Origin: Podocnemis expansa
Taxonomy: Eukaryota; Chordata; Testudines; Podocnemididae
Length of the DNA stretch: 64,000 nucleotides
Direction: 5' to 3'
NCBI GenBank assembly: GCA_007922195.1
Contig: ML682005.1
Location: 24,607,632 to 24,671,631, forward strand
Part shown: positions 1 to 12,656 of the stretch, piece after piece
How the letters are laid out: each line of letters starts with the position of its first letter
How positions within the stretch are numbered: position 1 is the first letter of the stretch
Notes under the pieces: model-generated
The model's input: the letters and a program-made list of their open reading frames with translations, nothing else
What the model was told of the DNA's origin: nothing
The model's database searches: none
Made by a program: the position numbers and the translations under genes

Positions 1-37
1 TTTCAACCCTATGATTCTATGACTCTATGAAATCAAC
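1..37 (+). repeat. CR1 LINE 3' tail
   Basis: The sequence ccaaccctatgattctatg followed by a partial repeat of the same octamer is the typical CR1 3' end. The body lies outside the window. Confidence 0.6.
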
Positions 38-653
38 TCCCAGACTGCAGGCAAGTCAATTTGGGCAGGGGTAGCACAGAATTGATGACTTAACCCTGCT
101 GAAGGTGAGAAACTGGAGTGTATTTCTTCTATTGAAAAGATGTTGAGACACCACACATGAATGGAGATCAGCTAATTTCACAGAACCAATCTCATTGCAA
201 CAAATAGAGTGGGGGCTATATTCAAGTTTGATTAGAGCTGTTTTTAGGTTGCATGTAGGGAGACATCTGGAACCTAATTTGTTAGCTCATGGGATTGAAA
301 GAGAATTTTCTGCTTCAGAATCTGCTAGAATTTCCTCCCTTTGGGCTAATTAGTTTGTCAGTTGCTGTTCAAATAAAGTTTCATATTTTACACCATTTCA
401 ATATTCAGCTCAGGTGGGTGGTCATTTTTGCACAACCTCAACAATTCAATGTAAACACTTAAAAAAACGTATTACAAAGGAGGAATTAAATCAAGTTTTA
501 AGGTAGCTTATGCTAGAAAGCAGAGTGGCATGATTTGTTTAAAAGACACTGAATTAAGAAAAATCTTTTGCCAGTTAGTACAACCTCAGATATTCTATGG
601 TCATGGGAGACACTCAGTAAGGTTAACAAAACAAACTTAAGTACTCAAGACTC
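38..653. other. Intron sequence, nothing assigned
   Basis: AT-rich intron DNA downstream (in gene direction) of exon (e). I see no exon, RNA gene or recognisable repeat here. Confidence 0.5.
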
Positions 654-665
654 TGGATAATCAAG

Positions 666-875
666 TTCCAAAGGGGTAGCTGTGTTAGTCTAGTTCAGTA
701 AAACAAACAAGGAGTCCTGTGGCACTTGAAGACTAACAAATGTATTTATTGCTTTAGCCCCACTTCATCAGACTCTTAGAAGATGCATCTGACAAAGTGG
801 GATTTTCTCCCATAAAAACTCATGCAACAAATAAATTTGTTAGTCTTTAAGTGCCACAGAATTCCTCATTTGTTT
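666..875 (+). repeat. Inverted-dimer turtle SINE (copy 1)
   Basis: A tRNA-derived Cry-type SINE begins with ccaaaggggtagctgtgtta and runs through the tRNA-like head and body (GGCACTTGAAGACTAAC) to CCCACTTCATCAGA. Next comes the antisense of the same body (GCATCTGACAAAGTGGGATT to GTTAGTCTTTAAGTGCCAC), ending at ...catttgtttt. The two arms form a long imperfect hairpin. Twelve-base direct repeats TGGATAATCAAG at 654-665 and 876-887 flank the whole unit, so sense and antisense arms were inserted together. Confidence 0.88.
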
Positions 876-1074
876 TGGATAATCAAGGGAATTCTCAATG
901 TAATTAAAGACAATATGGAAGATGACACTGTTTAGATAACAGGGAGGTCTGGATAATCAAGTTTGTCATGTAATTGACTACTGAAAAAAGATAAGACCAA
1001 TTAAAAAAATTCATGTAAACTTTACATGATGTATACAAGTACAAATGAGTTGCAAAGACTGACAGTATACTAAC

Positions 1075-1113
1075 ATCAGATGGCTTGTATTCATCTTGAG
1101 TCATTGACAGAAG
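1075..1113 (-). CDS. PIEZO2: PIEZO2-type channel, 39-base small exon (e)
   Basis: A 39-base exon encoding LLSMTQDEYKPSD, phase 0 at both ends. The acceptor is tttttacag/CTT and the donor GAT/gttagt. Mammalian PIEZO2 continues from DERK to LLSMTQDDYKPSD, so this is the next exon in order, differing at one residue (Asp to Glu). It lies in the cytoplasmic linker after the second PIEZO repeat region. It is too short to be found by ORF length; the identification rests on sequence match, splice sites and collinearity with the four larger exons. The following exon is not recognised in 1-1074 and probably lies beyond the window. Confidence 0.93.
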
Positions 1114-1702
1114 CTGTAAAAAGAAATGAAAGGACAGATTATTAATGAAGCAGCATAGCTCAAGCAGCAGATTTAATAGATGCCTATATATTAGCTGATT
1201 TTTTCAACAGATCTGAATTAAGAAATTGAGTAAGAATTAAAAAGTCAGCTCAATCAAACAACATTCATTATAGCATAGTTATTAGCATAGGTTTATTTTA
1301 AATACCTGTTAATTCCAAATTGCAACTGAATACACTACATTGAAATGTGTGATGGCCAGAGGAATTCAATAATATGCTATTAGTCACACAACAAATGACT
1401 GTTCATTGGGACCCTTAAGCTTGTTAAAATGATAGATAGAATTTCTTTAAGTATAAAGCCACAGTGAACAGAACTATTACACTAGGATACACATTTTATA
1501 CCTACATTTCAAAGTACTAACAAGAACATTTTAATTATTGGAAGAGCACTATATCTTCATCAATGGCACCCAATCACTGCCCTCCATCATTCAGTGAAAA
1601 TTAATGAAGCAGTAAATGAAAAGATCATCACAACTCACTAGTAGTGACTATTTGATGAATAGTTGATGGTTGAAAATTATGTAGAACTAAATGCTGCTGT
1701 CT

Positions 1703-1751
1703 TTTCTCAGGCAAAACTCTCTCAAAGTCAATGGGAGTTTTGCCTGAGAAA
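1703..1751. repeat. Perfect 17-bp inverted repeat
   Basis: TTTCTCAGGCAAAACTC at 1703-1719 is the exact reverse complement of 1735-1751, with a 15-base loop (tctcaaagtcaatgg). The text (caaaactc, gtcaatggg, gttttgcctgag) resembles an ancient amniote palindromic repeat common in reptiles, so this is probably a repeat fossil rather than a regulatory hairpin. Confidence 0.6.
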
Positions 1752-2689
1752 GGACTGTAAGATTTGATTCACAGAAGAAGAAAATATTGTAAAATTACAG
1801 TATTCTAAATTCGTTAAGACTACTCGGAGTCTTCTTTCTCTATCATCATATTGACTTTGCCAACATTACATTTAGCTTGTAAAAGATATTTCCCCTCAAC
1901 AAGAGGATTCATTTATCTACAAGTAACCAGTACTACATGTAGTGAACCTCAGAATTTAGTGAAAGGCTTTTATTTTCTTTAAAAAAGAAAATTTTGAGAC
2001 CCATCTTTTTTCAGTTTTTCTTTATGAAACTGGTTGTCTTGTGCTCTGGCTCTCTGACATGAAAGAATTGTTTGAAGCAAAATTACTCCACCATATTAAT
2101 AAACTTTTTTTTTTGCTATGCAGCATAGCAAAGACTACAGCTGTATTATAGGAGTATATGTAGTCTGTAGTTTTTATAACAAGCAATTATTACTGATGCT
2201 ACCTCTTTCTGTACTCCAAATCATTAGTGCTTCTCTTTTACATAATAGATTCTTCTACAAATGCAACTTTAGCATCTCTCAACTCTGACCTTCAATTTGC
2301 TTTCACTGCTCATAATCTTGGTTTTAACTCTGATCTCTCCTATTTCCATGTATATAAATATTCCTATTGACTATCGCCCATACATTTCACTAACTCAGCT
2401 ACACCTCTACTGAAATCCTTATCCAAGACTTCAAAGCTTCTCACATAAACTATTGCACCTCCATTTCCATGGTCTCCCAACCAAGGGGAGAATGCTACCC
2501 CCTTTAAAAATATGCAAACATCCCAAACAACTCCAGCAGATCCATTTCAAAATTGTCTTCCTTGTTTATAAAATCCAGTTCTCCCTCTTTATTCCTTCCA
2601 CTCAACACATTTAATCTCTCCCTCAACATGTCCTCTTAAGGATCTTCTCTGCACCTCCTGCAGTCTAGAAGAGCACTCCTGCATCTGTC

Positions 2690-2820
2690 CTCTTCATGTG
2701 TTATTTAAATGGTCTTTCATGCTGCTATCATCATTTCACTTTGTAAATGCACAGTGCTGCAGCTCTGCAAAGCATTTTGGAATACAAGTTGTATGAAATT
2801 TGTGACACCATATATCAATC
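2690..2820 (+). repeat. Possible ancient LINE (L2/L3-like) 3' tail
   Basis: The text around gcaaagcattttggaatac and the preceding C/T-rich 250 bases resemble old CR1/L3/L2 3' ends. Highly decayed; family uncertain. Confidence 0.3.
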
Positions 2821-3707
2821 ACATCTTTTAACTGCCTCTGGTTGGTGTGTGTTACACAGTTCCAGATCATAAAATATGACGTTGGAGATACTTCCAACCT
2901 ATGCCTTCCACTGGCTTTTCCATAATAGCAGCTAAGGAATAAACAGTTGTTGAATATGGGACAACAGCAATTTATTTGTTATAGTTTTCTGTTCAGTTCT
3001 CTCAGAGCTGTAAGCCTGTTTTTATTATTATTTCTGTTATGGTTCCTTCCCTAACAGTCCCCTTGGGGCTTGGATATGTTAATTTTAGGCTCATTCTGAT
3101 ACTTTTGGAAATGAAATCTGGGTGCAGCTGATCATAAGGGAATTCCCCTAGTGGACAAGAGGAAGGAGACTCTTTGTGGGTGTGAAGTTGGTGGAGGTGG
3201 CACCTACACCAACTACCTTACCCAGCCTGGCTTGGGGCATATAGGGAAGAAACAGGAACATGTGAGAGGCAGGAAAGGTAGGTTGGGGGACGGTGAAAGT
3301 ATCTGTGCCTCATCAATTAGGGGCTCAAGTCAGCTGTCATAAGGTAGATCAGCCTTTATATGAGGTATTTGGCTCCTTGACAGCCCTCACTGCTGTCCTG
3401 TCCTGAGAGCCACTCAGCACAGAAAAGACTAATCCTGGATCTTTTTGCTAAACACAGGAAACATTCTGCTTTGACTTCCTCGTGCTGGGTCTTGTTTTTC
3501 TTCTACTAAGCTTTACAAAATGACAACATTCCTGCTCCCACCTCAAAGTCCTGTTGCTGTGTCAATTACATAATCACACACCACATTTCAACTTGGAATT
3601 TACACCATCATGTCCCAAAATAGTAGTACATTATAAAGTTACCACAATAAATTGAACTGCACATTTCAAACATTTTTGACTGGGGGACTCCTTCCCCCAG
3701 GTCTTAC

Positions 3708-3839
3708 TTTTCTTTCATCAGTTGTGTAGTGGCTTGCATACCACAAACTTCGTCTCCTTTCCGCAGTCATTAGGGGTGGGTTGCAGTCCATTTCTTTGTT
3801 TTCTTCCATGCTACCAGATTTCTCTTCATCATCTATCTC
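3708..3839 (-). CDS. PIEZO2: PIEZO2-type channel, cytoplasmic linker exon (d)
   Basis: A 132-base exon of exactly 44 codons, phase 0 at both ends. It encodes a hydrophilic linker: EIDDEEKSGSMEENKEMD, then CNPPLMTAE, ending RRRSLWYASHYTTDERK. The last 15 or so residues match PIEZO2 (RRRSLWYATHYPTDERK, from memory). The first half is acidic and barely alignable with the mammalian linker. The acceptor is attgtttag/GAG and the donor AGAAAA/gtaag. An AG three bases further in could also act as acceptor, which would drop the first Glu. The exon follows exon (c) by a 3.8 kb intron. Confidence 0.93.
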
Positions 3840-4329
3840 CTAAACAATGGGAATGATGGGAATAGTTATAATTCCTAAATAATGATTTTCTAAGAGTAAT
3901 AGTAAATAGTATGGTGCTTAAATGCTGTTCTTCCTCCACATTCAGTGCCTTAAAATATCATCTACTTTTTAATGTACTGTACCTATGCTGAATGCATCTT
4001 AGAGTATGACATTTTCAGAAAATGATGACAGAGCTCTTCTATAATTGCTAAACCCATCAATAGCAAGATGTTTCCTGATTCCTACAGGATACCATAAGTA
4101 ACCAGACTTTCATATCTTGCTTTACAGTATAAATCAAATCAAATATTATACAGATATAAAATCATTTAAAAGCCTGATTTACTGAAATTACAGCTCAAAA
4201 AATCCCCTACCTCAGTGATAACATTTTAATCTCACCATGAATAGCAAAACTAAGTATTATTAGGGTCACATATGTATGCTCTAAAATGGGTTTTCCTGGG
4301 GGAGGAAGGGAAGCCATAAGTAGCCACGA

Positions 4330-4550
4330 GTATTAAGCTAAATTCTGGTGTCATTAAGGCTTGCTGTAAGGCCCCACTTTGGAAAACCAACCCCTATTTA
4401 GCAAAGCACATAAGCACATGCTTAACTTTAACTACATGCTAGGATCCCTCTGACATTAAGGGGACTTAAACACATGTTCAAGTGTTTAGCTAAACTGAAA
4501 CAAAACTCAAGAGTATTTACTGACTTCAGTGGTGTTATTCAGGATTTGCA
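4330..4550. repeat. Ancient amniote interspersed repeat fragment
   Basis: Contains the combination agcaaagcacataagcacat, gcttaactttaa and gacttcagtgg, which recurs in reptile genomes as an old palindromic repeat built around 'gaagtcaatggga'. Family name uncertain. Confidence 0.4.
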
Positions 4551-4879
4551 TTGATGAAAATTAGAACAGATTTTGGTCTAAGTAAGTAATCTTTCATATT
4601 TTTTCACTTTCAACAGGCTGTTTATAGAGGTTAAACATGATTATCTGCCTATTTTATTCCTTCCAGTGAGTAGATACTTTTATTTCTTAGTTTCAAATAA
4701 AGCTTGAATTACATTGGTTTTTAGTTTATTCAGTTTTTTAGGGAACAGCGTCAGAAGCAATGTCCAGTGTTTGTCAGTTCAGTGTCCACTGTTTGTCAAG
4801 TACACTGACAGTTGTTTTCAATTTACTTGAGCTCCATCTGCCAGCTCACAGGAACAGCATAGCATACACTTTTACTTTT

Positions 4880-5110
4880 GTCATCCTCCTTAGGCCAAGA
4901 TTTTCAAAACCAGACTCTGAAGTTAGGCTTTCATGGGAGCTGTGGTGTTCTCAGCCTTTCTGTAAATCAACCCACTTATTTTGAAGTCTAGCGCAGACTA
5001 CAGAGCTGAGATTTACAAAGATGTCCATGGGAGTAGGGTGCCCAAATAATCTAGGGGGATTTGAAAATCACACTCTATAAACCTAACATTAAGTACCTGT
5101 TTTTTAAAAG
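4880..5110. repeat. Ancient amniote palindromic repeat fragment
   Basis: Text such as gccaagattttcaaaacc and ggatttgaaaatcac, with ccatgggagtagggtgcc between, matches the general form of old amniote repeats that start and end with 'ttttcaaaa'. Degenerate; family not named. Confidence 0.35.
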
Positions 5111-7600
5111 GTCAGCCTAAATAAACAGTAATTATTAATATACTTTTAATCCTCAAAAGCAGCACCTCTCACATATATATTTGGAATCTTGAGGAGATTC
5201 CGAACCAAATTTTAACAAATTTAAAATAAACTAATTTTGAGGTTTAAACTCACCATGTCACTTTCATGTATTGAAAGTTTTCATACAAAAGTGGCTCACA
5301 GCAAAACATTTACCAGTAACATTTTTTTTGGCATTGATTTGACCAAACAAACATGCAGAGTATGCAGTTCAAAGACAATGATTTTAGTAACAAAGAATAG
5401 TTATTTGAACATCAGGTGGTGGTGGGAATTGGTGTCTTGTTTAATCTATTTTGAGGAGGAGGAAAAGAGGTAAAACACAGCTTTTTGTAGCACATAGTCT
5501 CATAATTATAGACTACCTTTGACTTGTCCAAGACTTTCAATTATCCCATAACACAAGCAACTTTGATGGTTGAAAGTACAGTTGCATGGCCTGCAGCCAG
5601 GAGAGTTTAGAGTAGCACTAATCATGCTCTCTGAACCCCCACCTTCCCCACTAGACTAACTCAAACAATATTGCATATACTAGAAACCTAGTTCTCTTGC
5701 ACAGTGAAGTTCTTGCTGATTTACACCAATGTGAGAAAAGAAGAGTCAGGGCCCCAGATTCACATTTTAAATGTTACCTATTGATAAACTATTCACATTG
5801 TAACTCTTCTGAAGTTACCAGAGATTAATAAAACAAGCAAGGCCAATTTAATTATTAGACTTTTGCAGGACTGAAGGAGCCAAATATTTATGAGGACCCT
5901 ACTAAAGCAAAATTCCAAATGATTCCATGGGAATTTTTCTGAGTAAGAAGTGAGGATGAAATTCACCTCTGTGTAGGAGTAGCACTATCATGTACTACTG
6001 AAAATCCTTTCTGAACATAGAAATTAATCTCATACTGAAAACTCAGGACCCAAATGGGGGCATAATTCCTTGAGCTGTGTTATTCAGATGACAAGAACAG
6101 CATCTGCTCTCAGACTGACCTATTTTGCAAATTTATCATCTTTGCCTTCCAACCCTGGTTAATAAAGTAGAAGAGGTACAGTAGGTTAAAGATGAGATTC
6201 TGACAACTATATTGCTTTGACACTATTCTGTACTGTAAAAACAAAAGACATAGGCAGCCACAATAAAAGACAAGGACTACATTTAAGTCTTCATTGAACT
6301 ACCATAAATCCAGAGTAAATCTACTGACTTCAGTGGAATTATAGTGGATTTAGACTGCAAACAGAGTTTGTCCTAAAATCATACAAGACCAACCCCTCCC
6401 CCCCCCAAATCAATCCCTGATCCATGGCACAAAGGGGAAAATCATGCACAGAAAAACAGTCCATAAAGCAACTAAGATTATAAACCAGAACATATTTTAT
6501 GAACAAATGTAACTGTGTATCTTCTGCATCAAAAATGAAATGATAGTACAATCTTAACATTTTCTTATTTTAATATTTTTGCTTTATAAATATTCTTGCT
6601 TTTAAAGACATCTCTATGTTCCTGTCCGCCTAAAAATGTCTAACTCCTGATAAGGAGACACAAGGTGAGTGAGGTAATACATTAATAAAGACACAAGGAT
6701 GCATCTGAAATTTAGATTCTTCACGGCTTTAGAGCAATTTACCACTACTACTGTGTACAGTTTTACCAAATGCAGCTTTAAAAATCAAGCCTGAGGCCTC
6801 CCCAAATCCTGACACTGTAAAATAATGAAATATAGGCTTTTCTTCTTTGCCTTTTGGTTTCTAACTTGCAGGGTGCTCTTGTGAAGTCACGTTTCCATGC
6901 TTTTCTCCACAACCGTTAGGCCTCAAAACTTTACTTTAAAAAAAAAAAAAAAAGGAAGCTGAGATTGTCACATAATCACATGAATCCTGGACCTGTAGCT
7001 TTGAGAAAAACATCAAATATTGCAAGACTCCTGACAAAAATCACAAAATTAGGCAAAACAACATATGTCTCACAGTACCCTGCACCAGCTTGTAGCTGAT
7101 ACTTTGGCTTCTAGCCAACAAGTCCATGAAGCTGCTTTTAAATTTTCATTCCTTATTGCCTTTGGCATGATGCACTTTTCAAGGCTGTGTAAAGACCATG
7201 AAATACAGAAAAAAATTGCTCACTAACAACTCCTGCATTTACTGTTCATTTTGCTGCAACCTGACAGTGCTTTGTACCATGTGAAATGAAAACCCTTCCT
7301 TCACACAGGCTTTCACAAGTCTTCAGTAAACTTTAAGGATTCAACCCTGCAGCCCTTAACCAAACAAGCAGTCCCATTAATAGGACTACCCATGTAAGAG
7401 CTGGAGGGACTTACCAGGAAGAGCACATTTAAAACAGCAGATTGGACATGGCTGGCTCACATAATTTTATTCTACTGCTTACAAATGCCAGCAACAGTCT
7501 GATAACTTACAGTCATTAGCAAACATTAGCAAAACTCTATTCTTGTGGTTTCATTCTTATCCTAAAGGAGGGAGAAAAAAAAATAAAAGATTATCCTTAC

Positions 7601-7763
7601 AATGGGCTCTTGTAGCCAAAGACGAATAAGTGTCGCAAGGGTGTAGTACAGCACTAGCAGTAAGATGGGATTGGCATGGTGATACCAGAGCAGGTCTTGG
7701 TTTGTTATGATCTTCCAGGTGCTTGAGCAGTTTGTTTGAATTATTGAAGTGATACCAAACAAT
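7601..7763 (-). CDS. PIEZO2: PIEZO2-type channel, internal coding exon (c), transmembrane
   Basis: A 163-base exon: one base completing an Arg codon (AG plus A), then 54 codons. It reads LFGITSIIQTNCSSTWKII, then a luminal-type loop, WYHHANPILLLVLYYTLATL and IRLWLQEPI. The WYHHANP and YYTLATLIR strings are strong PIEZO2 signatures. The acceptor is tctgaacag/A and the donor ATT/gtaagg, giving phase 0. One blade transmembrane helix is visible (ILLLVLYYTLATLI), followed by the start of a cytoplasmic linker. About 9 of 54 residues differ from human PIEZO2 as I remember it, mostly conservative (V/I, M/L, I/L), with less conservative changes in the loop (P to Q, S to L, V to T). Confidence 0.96.
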
Positions 7764-9108
7764 CTGTTCAGAAAGAGTAAGAAAAAAATTGAGAGAATAA
7801 AAATTGAATTTTAAAATGTTTTTAAAAGTGCAGTTAACAGACATATAATTAAACTTTTAAATTTTGGGGTTTTTTTCTACTTGTGAAACATTGACTTTAA
7901 TGTAGTTTGCTTGGCTTGAAGTTTTATTTGCTTAAAGTGTCTCATCTGAAATGCAAGTCAAAGTCAATATTTTCATTTCACTACACTAGTGGAAGCAAAA
8001 AAGGGGATATTTAAATATTAAGTCAGAAAATAAGAACACTGTGTCTTTGCATCTCTTTCATCCAATGAAAAAAATACAGGGGACCTGAACCTTGAAGGCA
8101 TAGGCCTGAAGAAATGGAAAAAGAAAACATCATGGCAAATCCTTCTGTTGGATCGTGGTAGCACTCTGCCACTCCTTTAACTTTTAGTAAGTTATGATTC
8201 ATGGCAAATTAGTAAAATATCTCACATCATCCTTTTAGTCACTATGCTCAGGATAGAGTTGGAGAGTAACTCTCCTCAGGAATATCTATTGAGGCTTCAG
8301 AACTTGTGACAGCTCAGAGTTTTAATGCACGGTCAGGAAAACCTAGGCCCCATTACTTATATATGTGGTCAATTTTACATAAATGAGTAATCCTGTTGAA
8401 TTCAAAACTGCTACAGATGTGTGTAAAAAGACACTCAGGAAACACATTTTAGAGGGGCACAAGAAAAATTATTTGTCAAAAATAACAACTGAAGTTTTGC
8501 ACAAAGAAAGCATGAGGCATCTCACAGAAGAATTTTTAAATTACTATTTTGCTTTGGGCTGAGACTCACAAAAATTTGTGGTAGGTAAGAATGGCTATTT
8601 GCAGGTTGAAAAAATATTTTAAACATGAAAACTGCTGTATTCTTCCACAATTAAAATATAAACCAAGATGCTAGAAATTTCACACCAAAACTGGTGAAAA
8701 GTCTGTAATTAATCTGGTCCCTAAAGTTTAAACTATTTTTGCAGCATTCTTAAGCAAAGTTATTAAAATCTTCATTATTTATCACTATTAAGTATGGACA
8801 GTTTTTCATTTTTTATCACAGCTTTGTTGTATCAGAAACTCTCCCCATAGCAATATGTTTTTGGAATGTTTTCATATTCCAAATGGAATAGGTTCAGAAT
8901 AGAAAAGATCCACTTAAGATGGGCTATATTTAGTAGAACACTTTTCTGATTAACTAGAGATGCCAAAGCTACAATTTCTTTGGAAGACTTAAGAAGAGGT
9001 CTCTATACACCTACATACATGGTATTTTTTTAATTTCTAATTAGGCAACTAGGCATGCATAGTGACTTTTTGATTGCACGCCTTACTTTTTGAAACCTAA
9101 TACTAGAG

Positions 9109-9313
9109 CAGGGGTCTCAAACTCAAATCATGGCGAGGGCTGCATGAGAACTAGCAGAGAGCAGATATTAGTGCGGTAACCCAAGGGCCGCACCACTGAA
9201 ACCTTTCCATACAACGATACTGCAAATATCAGTAACAATCATGTCATTGCGAGCCATAGGAAATAGCTTTAGGGGCCACATGTGGCTTTCAGGCCGCATG
9301 TTTGAGACCCCTG
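9109..9313. mobile_element. hAT MITE, 205 bp, with TSD
   Basis: Terminal inverted repeats CAGGGGTCTCAAACTC and TTTGAGACCCCTG bound a 205-base non-autonomous element. The 8-base flanks TACTAGAG (9101-9108) and TACTAGAC (9314-9321) match at 7 of 8 positions, the target duplication expected for the hAT superfamily. No transposase is encoded. Confidence 0.9.
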
Positions 9314-9803
9314 TACTAGACAGTGACTTCAACTGAGCAAGCAACAAACCCAATAATTCAACAGAAATGTACTGCCTGGTGTTGTTATGAAAGAAAATTA
9401 AAAAGGGGAGATTTCATACCTTTTAGTTCACTAGCGATTAGCACTATTTTTGCAACAGCATCAGTCACTAGTCAGAACTCTTTAAGTCCAGTGTTTTAAC
9501 ACATTCTATTAAACAATTTCCTTAGCAGTCACATCTCATTCTTATCATCAGTGTGAGCCAGAGGCTATAAACTTCAAAATGTCTTACAACTTTTGGGTAG
9601 ATCCACTGCTTGGAAAACTGAAGACCACCATATACTAAATAAGGTGCTGTAACAAGCGAGGAATTTGAGCAGCCAGGTTTGCATCCAGCCCAGATTCAAA
9701 CTTTGTCAGAGTTCAAGCACATTTGGACTTGGTGTTATGCTTTAAATCTATTTAACTGCAACAGATGTTAAATTATGTTATGCTAATATTTTTACCATCT
9801 AAG

Positions 9804-10243
9804 TTAGGACCCTATCAAATTCCTGGTCCATTTTGTTAAATTTCAAAGCCAGGAGGGTTTAAAATGAGTCAATTTAATGTTTTTAGATATTCACACCTGA
9901 TATTTCAGCACTGTAACTATGGGGTTCCCAACCCAAAAGGGGGTCATGGCAAGTCAGAAACCTGGTGCAAGAATGTTGCAGGATTGCCAGCTTCAGCCTT
10001 AGAGTCTCCCGTATGCAGGAGAGAGGTACCCTGTGGTGTATCTGATTTTTCCCTGAGAATGGCTGTGCCAGAGAAGAGAAAGTCGTGTAGGTCCATAGCC
10101 CATAGAGTTCAGTGGACAGTAGAAGCCGGGGTGCCGCAAGCCCTGCCTTGCTCCCTCCCATCCAATGGCCACATTTCATGGGAAGTGTCTGATTTCACAA
10201 TCTATGATGTATTTTCATGGCTGTGAACTTGGTAGGGCCCTAA
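9804..10243. mobile_element. Non-autonomous hAT-like element, ~440 bp
   Basis: The left end TTAGGACCCTATCAAATTC and right end GAACTTGGTAGGGCCCTAA are imperfect inverted repeats. The interior contains the reptile repeat text ggttcccaacccaaaagggg. No clear target duplication. ORFs of 120 and 98 codons inside overlap on opposite strands and look like chance. Confidence 0.65.
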
Positions 10244-12656
10244 TCATGGTGGAACACCCTATTTTGCCTCTTCCCCTGTCTCTCAATCTACTCATATCTA
10301 TTCCCTCTTACTAACCAAATACATCTAGCTCCCACCATTCTATCTTTCACCTTTATCTTACACTATATTCTTCTCTCTACCATTTAAATTTTTTCTTTGT
10401 AAGTACAGTAATGAATCACACCAACTCCTTTTCACAACTGTATTATCATTTCATGGCATGATCCAACTCCCACTGAAGTCAATGGAAGTCAGCCTATAAA
10501 AATCAGGGAAAGAAAAGATCTCTATAGGTTATCTTTTTTCTCTTGGCGCCAGTTTAGAAGTGATTCCTGCAATATACATTCTACTGCTTTGCACAGTCAA
10601 CAGTAATGTTAAAGTTTCTAAATTGAGGTCTTCTTTTACCTCTCTTGGAAGACTACTATGCATTCCACATGGATTTCTTACTCAGAAGATTTTCTGGATC
10701 ACCAGCATAAATGTTTGTTTTATTTTCATCTCATCACTCCTAATTTTTCCCATTTGTACTACACTAATTAATACAACGCCTTTCTAGCTGTTTATTCCAA
10801 TTTAATACTTGTAGATCAACACAGTGTGCCTCTCTTACTTGTCACATAGCTGAGCAAAACCTATTTAGCAGTTTTACCCTTCCCATAACTTGGTCCCTCT
10901 AGAGCCATTATTTTTATTTATGTTCTCTGAAGTCACCTCAAGTGTTCCACCATTCTTCCCATATGAAGATGTTGAACTCAATATTTGCTACATGCCTAAT
11001 CCCAAGTATACTGAAGTCAAATAGGAATATTTCCATTCATTCAATGGGCTTTGTTTCATTCCACAAATTATCTCCCATGGAGCATTTGTGATTAGCCATT
11101 AACTTCAGTATGAATTGTGAGTGCACAGCATCACTCACAGTCAGACCCTAAAACCCTGTAGTGATTCAAAGCTTTTAAATACATAGCAAATATTCTGGGA
11201 TGATGCCCACAATACAATATGAAGCTATAGGAAAGGAGATATATGACATATCATTTAGAGCTTCTGATCTCAGAATAACATCTCAAAACTAGCCAAACTG
11301 AGAATCAGCTCTATTTTTAGCCTAATTCTGACCTTAAAGGTATGTATATTACAATATACATAACATATCCCAAAAGTAAAGGAAAAAGAGGAAATAAAAT
11401 GTAAAACTTTACATGTAACTTTCTGGGCACTGAAAAAACATCTGCTGAAACCATCTATTACTGTAAACATTTTGCTTTATAAAAGAGATCTTTAGCTCCT
11501 TGCTAAAGAAATTATTTTCCAGGTACAATACAATGAGTCTTCTATTCTTCCTAGAGGCAGAAGCTGTTCTTCTGAAAGTACAATTGAGCATTCCAAAAAT
11601 TATATTTTACAGAAATCAATGAATTTGCAAAGAGACAATGGTCCAAGAAGTGTTTGAAATTAAGAAGACCAAAAAGAAACTTATTATTCTGAGGAGGGAC
11701 ATTAGGAAACAGCTCGCTTAAAAATAACTTTTAGAACAAAGATAACAGGTGGCTGTCCCATTGCTGCTTTTCAAGCCCATTTTCCAAGTGAAGGCTTTCT
11801 CCTGAATCTGTGAAATCATCCATTTGGTAGAAGTACTCTAAACTTTCAGGAATCATTCTAGCAAATTCACCAGCTGTGACTAAGATAAATATTTAATAGT
11901 AATTTAGCATTAAAAATCACTTTTACTGTGGAAATGTTGCTTTGAATTGGAAAACAGGAAAAACTTGCTCTTTCATGATATTCTGAACTATGGAGTTCTT
12001 GAAGTGTCACACAAATTAATTGCAATCAGCTCATGGCTAACATGTCCACTTTACAGTAGTGTATTGGTGCTTTAAGATGTTAGTAGAATTAGTGCTATGT
12101 TATAGTTTTAAGTATCCACTGATTCATGCTTAAGCAAACCTAAATGGAAATTAAATATATATTATGCATAAGACGGGTGAACAATTATGTGATCAGCAAA
12201 TGAAATGTATGCTACCTACCGTCAACATGAACTGGAATACTTTTCATTTCAAAAGCAGATTCATAAGTTCAGACTCCAGTCATGTACATGTTATTAGCAA
12301 TTTGTCCATTGACTTCTATAAAATCAGGATTTGCTCCATCAGTTTTAAAGCCACAAGTGGAGTTAGGATCATCAAACCCGACTCACTGTGTAAACCAAGT
12401 TATTTCTGCATCAAACAATGCATTGTGGTTGAACCAAAGCACGTATTTTAGAAAGACATCTAGTCTTGATTTACATAGCCCAAGTGAAGGAAATCTCAAC
12501 ATCTACTTTCATTACATAATTATTGCCTCACTCCCCTCATAATTGCTCCAAACTTTAAAGTGAAATTTATAAAATATTTAAAATAAACATCAGTAATATC
12601 CATTGAAATTATCAAAAAATAAAAAATAAGTTTGCCAATCCTTTTTACAGACAATT

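Larger units (their letters stand above)
1114..3707 (-). other. PIEZO2-type intron (d-e), 2.6 kb
   Basis: Intron between exons (d) and (e). It contains a 17-bp hairpin at 1703-1751, a poly-T run near 2107 and an old LINE-like tail near 2690-2820. The segment 3010-3420 has somewhat higher GC and no assignment. No other coding exon was seen. Confidence 0.8.
3840..7600 (-). other. PIEZO2-type intron (c-d), 3.8 kb
   Basis: Intron between exons (c) and (d). It holds old amniote palindromic repeats near 4330-4550 (agcaaagcacataagcacat) and 4880-5110, and a similar fragment near 7340-7400. There is a C run near 6400 and a poly-A run near 6940. The remainder is unassigned AT-rich DNA. Confidence 0.8.

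Noticed and set aside
666..875. Two independent SINE insertions in opposite orientation
   Set aside because: A single 12-base duplication flanks the pair, the arms abut, and other loci show the same arrangement with the same 3' limit.
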